Positions 29,339 to 34,794 of a stretch of DNA of 34,794 nucleotides are shown here, in pieces. Location of the stretch: assembly GCA_031278765.1 (NCBI GenBank), contig JAITJX010000149.1, positions 1 to 34,794 of the forward strand. The letters run 5' to 3'. Within the stretch, counting starts at the first letter, position 1; each line of letters begins with the position of its first letter. A model generated the notes under the pieces. It saw nothing but the letters and a program-made list of their open reading frames with translations, had not been told where the DNA came from and ran no database searches. The position numbers were made by a program, and so were the translations under genes. This DNA comes from Tannerella sp. GTDB taxonomy: Bacteria > Bacteroidota > Bacteroidia > Bacteroidales > Tannerellaceae.

Positions 29339-31309
29339 TTACCATCCCGGATTTTGCACTAAATTGCTGTTAACAACAAGCGTATTGCTGCGCAAGGGCC
29401 AGAGATAGTCTTTGTAAGTAAATTTTCGATTACTGAAATAAACCCGTGTAAGATAATAATCTTCGAGTTTTTGTCCCTGAAAGTCCCAGCCGCGTACAGG
29501 CTCGTTCATGTACTGTTCGGCATCGCGCCATCTGCGAAGGTCAAAGGGACGCTGGCCCTCGAATGAGAGTTCGATGAGGCGTTCGCGTTTGATGATTTCG
29601 CGCATACTTTCTTTGTGTGCCGGTTTCGACGGATCTTTTGCATATTTCCACGATTCGACCACTCCGTTCAGTCCCGCGCGAATCCTTAGACTGTCTACCC
29701 AGCGATAGACTTCGTCGTCGGGAGATTCTTTTGATTCGTTTAAGGCTTCGGCATACAGCAGGTATAAATCCGCCAAACGTATGATGGGCATGGAGAAACG
29801 ATAGGGAGTCGGCGCCTGGGTATTTGTCGGTATCCTGAAACTTACTAACTTCTTAATGAAATAGCCTGTTGAAGGATGGCAATCTTGAAATACCAATCCA
29901 TGTACATCTCCGGATCTGTTTTTGATAACCAGCTGCGTTTCTCCGTCTTTGTTTGCCAGCAATTCGTAAATACCGCGGTCGAAACACAGATGTGCATAAA
30001 ATCGCGGTTCCCTGTAATAATTTAACCTGGCGGTTGTTTCTCCTTCTCCGATATAATAGTGGTGCCATTCGAAAGAGCTTGGTTCGGCGTCAGGATCGTT
30101 TTCGTCTTCGTCTTCGTCGTCTTCGCCTTCGGGAGCTACGTTAGCGAGCGTTTCGTAACGATGTTCATAATCCCAGTAAGGATCTTCGTCAATGGGGATA
30201 CCGTTTTTGGTATAATAAGTTTCCGCCATTTTCAATGTCGCGCTTAATTCGGCCGTGCCGCCGTATGATGTATAGATTTTCGGCGTACACCAGTTCTGAA
30301 ACTGATTGTTATCGTTGGTACATGCCCATACTATTTCCCTGTTGGTGGTAAATCGTTCCGAAACGCATCCTCTAAGCGTATATTTCAAAGCAGTGGTATC
30401 GGACATAATATCGTATCCGACCGGATAGCGATACAATCTGTGTCCTGCAAGATGAGCTGCCTCAATAGATTCTTTCACAGCTGCCGCCGCCCTTTCCCAG
30501 CGCGCTTGAATAGCATCCTGGCTACTGTTGTTTGAAACCAGTTGCACTCCTCTTTTATCCTTGAAATTATTATAATAGACATAAGAGCCGTTAAACAAAG
30601 GACTCGCCGCCCAAATTAAGGATTTCGCTTTAATTGCCAAAGCAACGGCCTGTGTTATACGACCTGTTTCGGTCGTTATTTCCGTAATCACAGGAGGAAG
30701 ATCCGGCGTAGCTTCGTCTACAAGATTTACGATATATTCTATCACATCGTCCACCGGCTCGCGGAACACGCGAACTTCTTCGGGTGAGGCATTCACATTG
30801 ATATTTTCATCCATAACCGGAATAGGCCCGTATAACTGCAACAGGAAAAAGTGAAAATACGCTTTCAAGATTTTCACTTCGGCTTTCCATCTGACTTTCT
30901 CATTTATCGTTATATCGGGGACGTTATCAATGTTTTCCAAAAAGATATTACAATCGCGAATACCTATCCACATTCTTTTACCGCCGGCGCTTCCGTCCCA
31001 GTAGTTAAGGTAAGGATCGGTAATATTCTGCTGGCCTTGGGCAAGGCGTGCGCCGCTGTTGTTTCTCATATTATTATCAACGTCAAACCATATTTCGTCG
31101 CCACCGGCAATGTATCCCGGATAGTCAAACGCCGACGCCATATTAGGCAAATAATTATAACATCCGTAAAAGAATTTCTCCGAATTTATCCGGTTTGAGA
31201 AAGCCGTCTCCAGAGTAGCAGTCCCGTCGGGCACCACATTCAAATAGTCCGAACATCCGCAAAACAGGACAATGCCGCAAATCAGTACAATATATTTTAT
31301 ATGTTTCAT
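29339..31309 (-). CDS. SusD/RagB family nutrient-binding lipoprotein
   Basis: 656 aa; lipobox VLFCGC, SDYLNVVPDG; C-terminal RLADLYLLYAEALNES, ELSFEGQRPFDLRRWRDAE. Confidence 0.97.
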   Translation of the reverse strand: MKHIKYIVLICGIVLFCGCSDYLNVVPDGTATLETAFSNRINSEKFFYGCYNYLPNMASAFDYPGYIAGGDEIWFDVDNNMRNNSGARLAQGQQNITDPYLNYWDGSAGGKRMWIGIRDCNIFLENIDNVPDITINEKVRWKAEVKILKAYFHFFLLQLYGPIPVMDENINVNASPEEVRVFREPVDDVIEYIVNLVDEATPDLPPVITEITTETGRITQAVALAIKAKSLIWAASPLFNGSYVYYNNFKDKRGVQLVSNNSSQDAIQARWERAAAAVKESIEAAHLAGHRLYRYPVGYDIMSDTTALKYTLRGCVSERFTTNREIVWACTNDNNQFQNWCTPKIYTSYGGTAELSATLKMAETYYTKNGIPIDEDPYWDYEHRYETLANVAPEGEDDEDEDENDPDAEPSSFEWHHYYIGEGETTARLNYYREPRFYAHLCFDRGIYELLANKDGETQLVIKNRSGDVHGLVFQDCHPSTGYFIKKLVSFRIPTNTQAPTPYRFSMPIIRLADLYLLYAEALNESKESPDDEVYRWVDSLRIRAGLNGVVESWKYAKDPSKPAHKESMREIIKRERLIELSFEGQRPFDLRRWRDAEQYMNEPVRGWDFQGQKLEDYYLTRVYFSNRKFTYKDYLWPLRSNTLVVNSNLVQNPGW

Positions 31310-31330
31310 ATTTTTTATTTGATTTAATGA

Positions 31331-34300
31331 TTAAAACTCTATATTAACTCCAAGATTGATTACCCTTTGCAACGGGTATGCCAGGCCGTTTCCGGCCATT
31401 TCGGGATCCCACATTTTAAATGCGGAAAGGATTGCCAGGTTGTTTCCCGAAACATACAGACGAACGTTTGAGGACTTTATCAGACGTGTTAATTTCTGGG
31501 GAAGGCTATATCCCACTTCGGCGGTTTTCAGGCGAAGAAACGAGCCGTCGCGCATGAACCACGTGCTGGTAACTTGATTGTTGGCTATTGCCGTCTCCGA
31601 CAGGCGGGGCCATAAGGCGTAGATATTGCGGTTGTCTTCCGACCAGTGATTGTCGGCATAATACTGCAACAAGGCCCTGTTTTGTCCGGTCGCGCCCACA
31701 AAAGGAGCGGTTGAACCCGGATTTATCCAGAACGATGACCGCGCAGAACCTTGAAAGAAGACCGAAACATCAAAGTTTTTATAGCCTCCGGAGAGGCCGA
31801 ATCCGTATATGATTTCCGGCGTCGTAGGGAAACCGATGGGGACCTGGTCGTTCTCGTCTATACGCATATCTCCGTTGATATCTTTGTATTTTATATCACC
31901 TGCTCCATACTCGCCGAAAGTTTGCACAGGCGAATTTGCCACCTCTTCGTCATCAACAAACAAACGTTCGGCAACATATCCATAAGTCTGCGACAGCTTC
32001 TGACCCACATGCGTTCTCCACGGCGCGCCAGCCACAACATAATCCGGCTCCTCATAAACCTTATATTTGCTGGCCGCACAGGTGAAATTTCCCCTTGCAA
32101 CTATCCACAAGTCTTTCGTAAACGACTTATTATAATCCGCCGATATTTCAAAACCTCGTCCGGTAGCTTCGCCTATATTGGCGCTGGGCGTCACCTGCAA
32201 TCCCATCGTTGTAGGGATAGAACTGCGCGACTGCAGGATATTGGTTCTCTTTTCGTTGAAAAAGTCTCCCTGTATCTCAAGCTCCTTCCACAGGTTCAAT
32301 TCAAACCCCAGATTGCTTTTGTAGCTGATTTCCCATGTAATACCCTGATCGGCATAACGCTGAATCGAGATACCGTTCCTGTGAAAACCAAATTCGTCGC
32401 CCACAGTGTATCCTCTGCCGCCGTCGTTCATATTCAGCTGCGACATGTAATAAAACCGGTCGTTGTCGCTCCCGATGGCGTCGTTGCCCACCATACCGTA
32501 AGTAGCTTTCAGTTTCAGCTTGCTAAGCGTGCCGGACAGAGGCTGCATAAATTCTTCGTTGGATACGATATACCCCAAGCCTCCCGAGGGGAAGAATCCC
32601 CAGCGCTGAGTGGAATGGAAACGTTCCGAACCGTTATAACCGAAGTTGAGTTCCACGAAATAGCGGCTGTCGTAACTGTACGTAAAGCGGCCTGCCAGTC
32701 CAAGATTACGGTGAGGCAACGAGAGCTGGAAATTATCGGTAGTACCGTTGTGACTTTCGCGAACGGTGCTCACAAGCAAACCCGATACCGCATGTTTCTC
32801 CTTAAAAGTACTGTTATACGTGAGAGCGCCCTCAAAGTAAAGCGTACTTTCCAGTTCCCGGTTGGAAGGGACGAAATCCAGGTAATCGGTACCGGTATCG
32901 GGATTGATGGCGCTCAAGACGTAAGCGTCTTCAGACGTTGTAGCCAGGGAATAAAAGAAAGGCGCGTATTGCCGCCTGACAGGTAATTTCGAGTAGCGGT
33001 CTACATTGAACAGGCCGCGAAGAGACAGCCCCTCGAGAAGGAAATTCAGGTCCTGTTTCAACTCAAACTGGGCATACATATTGGAGCGGTCTTCCGTACG
33101 GTATCCTTTCAGCATTTCGGCATAAGGATTCAGATAACCTCCGGAAGAATAATTACCGAAAAGAATATGCTTGGTATAGATATTGGCGGCGTCAGGCTCG
33201 TAGTAAGGACGGAAATACACGGGATTGGCATTGATGGCCTTGGTGTAAAGATCCGTACCGCCGTCGAGAGGACCTATATAATCGTCGAACACGCCATTGA
33301 GACGGACAACCATTTCGGTCGATTTGGTCAGGTTCACATTCACATTCGAGCGAAGGGAATATTTGCGGATATCAATATTGGTATTAAAACTCTGACGCGG
33401 ATCGTTTTTAATGATACCCTGATCCTTTGCATAAGATGCGGCAATGAAATAACGCGCCACCGTGCCGCCGCCGCTCACGTTCAGGTTGTATCGCTGGTTG
33501 AACGTGTTTTTGTCGAACAGCATCTCCTGCCAGTTATTCGCCGGATAGCGTACTGGGTCTATCCCCCTTGCGGTATATTCTATCTTCTTCTGGTCATAAG
33601 GCAGCGTCCTGCCTGGCGTACGGGTAATAACCGCCTCGTTGTGATACCGCATGTAACTCACCGCATCGGCAAGTTCAACATTCTCGGTTGGCTGCGAATA
33701 AGCGCCTTCGGCGCGAAACGATACCTTCACTTTGCCAGGACTTCCTTCCTTCGTACTGACGAGAATCACCCCGTTTGCCCCCCGGGCGCCGTAAAGCGCC
33801 GTTGCATTGGCGTCTTTCATGATCGAAAACGCCGCAATATCGTCCACCGTCAAGCGCGAAAGATCTTCCGTACCCATTTCAACGCCGTCTATCAATATCA
33901 GGGGATCTTTCTTTCCGGTACCAAAATTCGTGACCCCGCGGATAAAGAACTGCGCATTGTCCTGACCCGGCTCGCCCGTCCGCTGATAAGAGATTAATCC
34001 GGCTATGCGACCGGCAAAAGAAGTCGTAAGGTTGCTGGAAGGCACCCGCAGTTCTGAAGGTTTAACCGTCGTAATAGAAGCTATCACGCTTTCCTTCTTC
34101 TGTTTGGCGAAGGCCACTACGGTCACCTCGTCCAGTTCGTTCGTATTTACTGCCATTGCAACGTCTATCGTGCGTCTGTTTCCAACCCTCTCCAACCGTT
34201 CCTGATAACCGAGAAAAGCATAAATCAATACATCCGACGATTTTACATTATTAAGGGAATAAGAACCGTCCACATCGGTAATAATACCGCGTGTCGAGCC

Positions 34301-34468
34301 TTGAAGCGTTATCGTGACGCCCGGCATCCCTTCACCATTCTCATCAGTCACTCTCCCCGCGACTGAAAAACTCTCTTGCGCCGTTAATGTGAATGACATG
34401 GCACAGATCATACAGCACGCTAACAAAAATTTCGTTAGCAGATTTGACTTAAGTTGTTTGTTTCTCAT
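31331..34468 (-). CDS. SusC/RagA family TonB-linked outer membrane protein
   Basis: 1045 aa; CarboxypepD_reg-like N-terminus (GRVTDENGEGMPGVTITLQGSTRGIITDVDGSYSL), plug FFIRGVTNFGTGKKDPLILIDGVE, DANATALYGARGANGVILVSTKEG. Confidence 0.98.
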   Translation of the reverse strand: MRNKQLKSNLLTKFLLACCMICAMSFTLTAQESFSVAGRVTDENGEGMPGVTITLQGSTRGIITDVDGSYSLNNVKSSDVLIYAFLGYQERLERVGNRRTIDVAMAVNTNELDEVTVVAFAKQKKESVIASITTVKPSELRVPSSNLTTSFAGRIAGLISYQRTGEPGQDNAQFFIRGVTNFGTGKKDPLILIDGVEMGTEDLSRLTVDDIAAFSIMKDANATALYGARGANGVILVSTKEGSPGKVKVSFRAEGAYSQPTENVELADAVSYMRYHNEAVITRTPGRTLPYDQKKIEYTARGIDPVRYPANNWQEMLFDKNTFNQRYNLNVSGGGTVARYFIAASYAKDQGIIKNDPRQSFNTNIDIRKYSLRSNVNVNLTKSTEMVVRLNGVFDDYIGPLDGGTDLYTKAINANPVYFRPYYEPDAANIYTKHILFGNYSSGGYLNPYAEMLKGYRTEDRSNMYAQFELKQDLNFLLEGLSLRGLFNVDRYSKLPVRRQYAPFFYSLATTSEDAYVLSAINPDTGTDYLDFVPSNRELESTLYFEGALTYNSTFKEKHAVSGLLVSTVRESHNGTTDNFQLSLPHRNLGLAGRFTYSYDSRYFVELNFGYNGSERFHSTQRWGFFPSGGLGYIVSNEEFMQPLSGTLSKLKLKATYGMVGNDAIGSDNDRFYYMSQLNMNDGGRGYTVGDEFGFHRNGISIQRYADQGITWEISYKSNLGFELNLWKELEIQGDFFNEKRTNILQSRSSIPTTMGLQVTPSANIGEATGRGFEISADYNKSFTKDLWIVARGNFTCAASKYKVYEEPDYVVAGAPWRTHVGQKLSQTYGYVAERLFVDDEEVANSPVQTFGEYGAGDIKYKDINGDMRIDENDQVPIGFPTTPEIIYGFGLSGGYKNFDVSVFFQGSARSSFWINPGSTAPFVGATGQNRALLQYYADNHWSEDNRNIYALWPRLSETAIANNQVTSTWFMRDGSFLRLKTAEVGYSLPQKLTRLIKSSNVRLYVSGNNLAILSAFKMWDPEMAGNGLAYPLQRVINLGVNIEF

Positions 34469-34533
34469 AAAAAAATCATTTGTTTATTCATAGATATTAA
34501 AATTTCTGGCGAAGATAAAGCGGAGGAGATTAG

Positions 34534-34557
34534 CAAACGGGTTAACAAACGGGTTAA
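34534..34557. repeat. 12-bp tandem duplication CAAACGGGTTAA x2
   Basis: CAAACGGGTTAACAAACGGGTTAA, upstream of the susC start (minus strand). Confidence 0.9.
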
Positions 34558-34671
34558 CAGGGATTTTTTTTTGAACAATTTTAATAAAATCGTCTTTTTT
34601 TTGTAAGATTTCCGTTAAAGAAATTGCAGGAGACGAAAAAAAGCCGGCGTTAGCAGATACAATCATGCAAT

Positions 34672-34794
34672 GCTGTAAGAACACTTCTTACAACGCTGTA
34701 AGAACACTTCTTACAACGCTGTAAGAACACTTCTTACAATGCTGTAAGAACGCTTCTTACAACGCTGTAAGAACGCTTCTTACAACGCTGTAAG
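34672..34794. repeat. 23-bp tandem array of interleaved inverted repeats, truncated by the window edge
   Basis: Five full units of GCTGTAAGAACACTTCTTACAAC (34672, 34695, 34718, 34741, 34764) plus 8 bp; each unit contains GTAAGAA-NNN-TTCTTAC and spans CTTACA-AYGC-TGTAAG. Confidence 0.97.

Noticed and set aside
31751-32986. 411-aa + strand ORF
   Set aside because: Fully antisense to the well-supported susC gene; no recognizable motifs; treated as a shadow ORF
34484-34684. 66-aa - strand ORF upstream of susC
   Set aside because: Spans the 12-bp duplication and part of the repeat array; no protein-like features; likely noncoding leader
34672-34794. CRISPR array
   Set aside because: Units are contiguous with no unique spacers; period 23 bp and palindromic; no cas genes in the window

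Overview
This is an ordinary-looking Bacteroidetes (probably Bacteroidales) chromosomal segment. It encodes: a patatin/Omp85-like protein; Lon; two small envelope proteins; a secreted C10 peptidase beside a multi-repeat carboxypeptidase-regulatory-like lipoprotein; a Crp/Fnr regulator; thrS-infC-rpmI-rplT followed by a structured RNA that fits the Bacteroidales-1/6S RNA class; a GH16 enzyme; a SpoU/TrmH methyltransferase; a phosphoglucosamine/phosphohexose mutase; a DUF4827-like lipoprotein; a DHH phosphoesterase; pgk; and a polysaccharide utilization locus (SusC, SusD, two F5/8-type surface lipoproteins, a tandem beta-helix protein and a GH43-like protein). I found no convincing new defence or mobile system. 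The least explained signals are: (1) a 23-bp tandem array at the right edge made of two interleaved inverted repeats, with all observed variation in the loops; (2) a perfect Shine-Dalgarno sequence at unusual spacing before infC, with a possible AUA/AUU-started mini-ORF overlapping the infC ATG; (3) the probable 6S RNA; and (4) a decayed gene between the methyltransferase and the mutase. All identifications come from reading motifs and sequence by eye; no database search was run.
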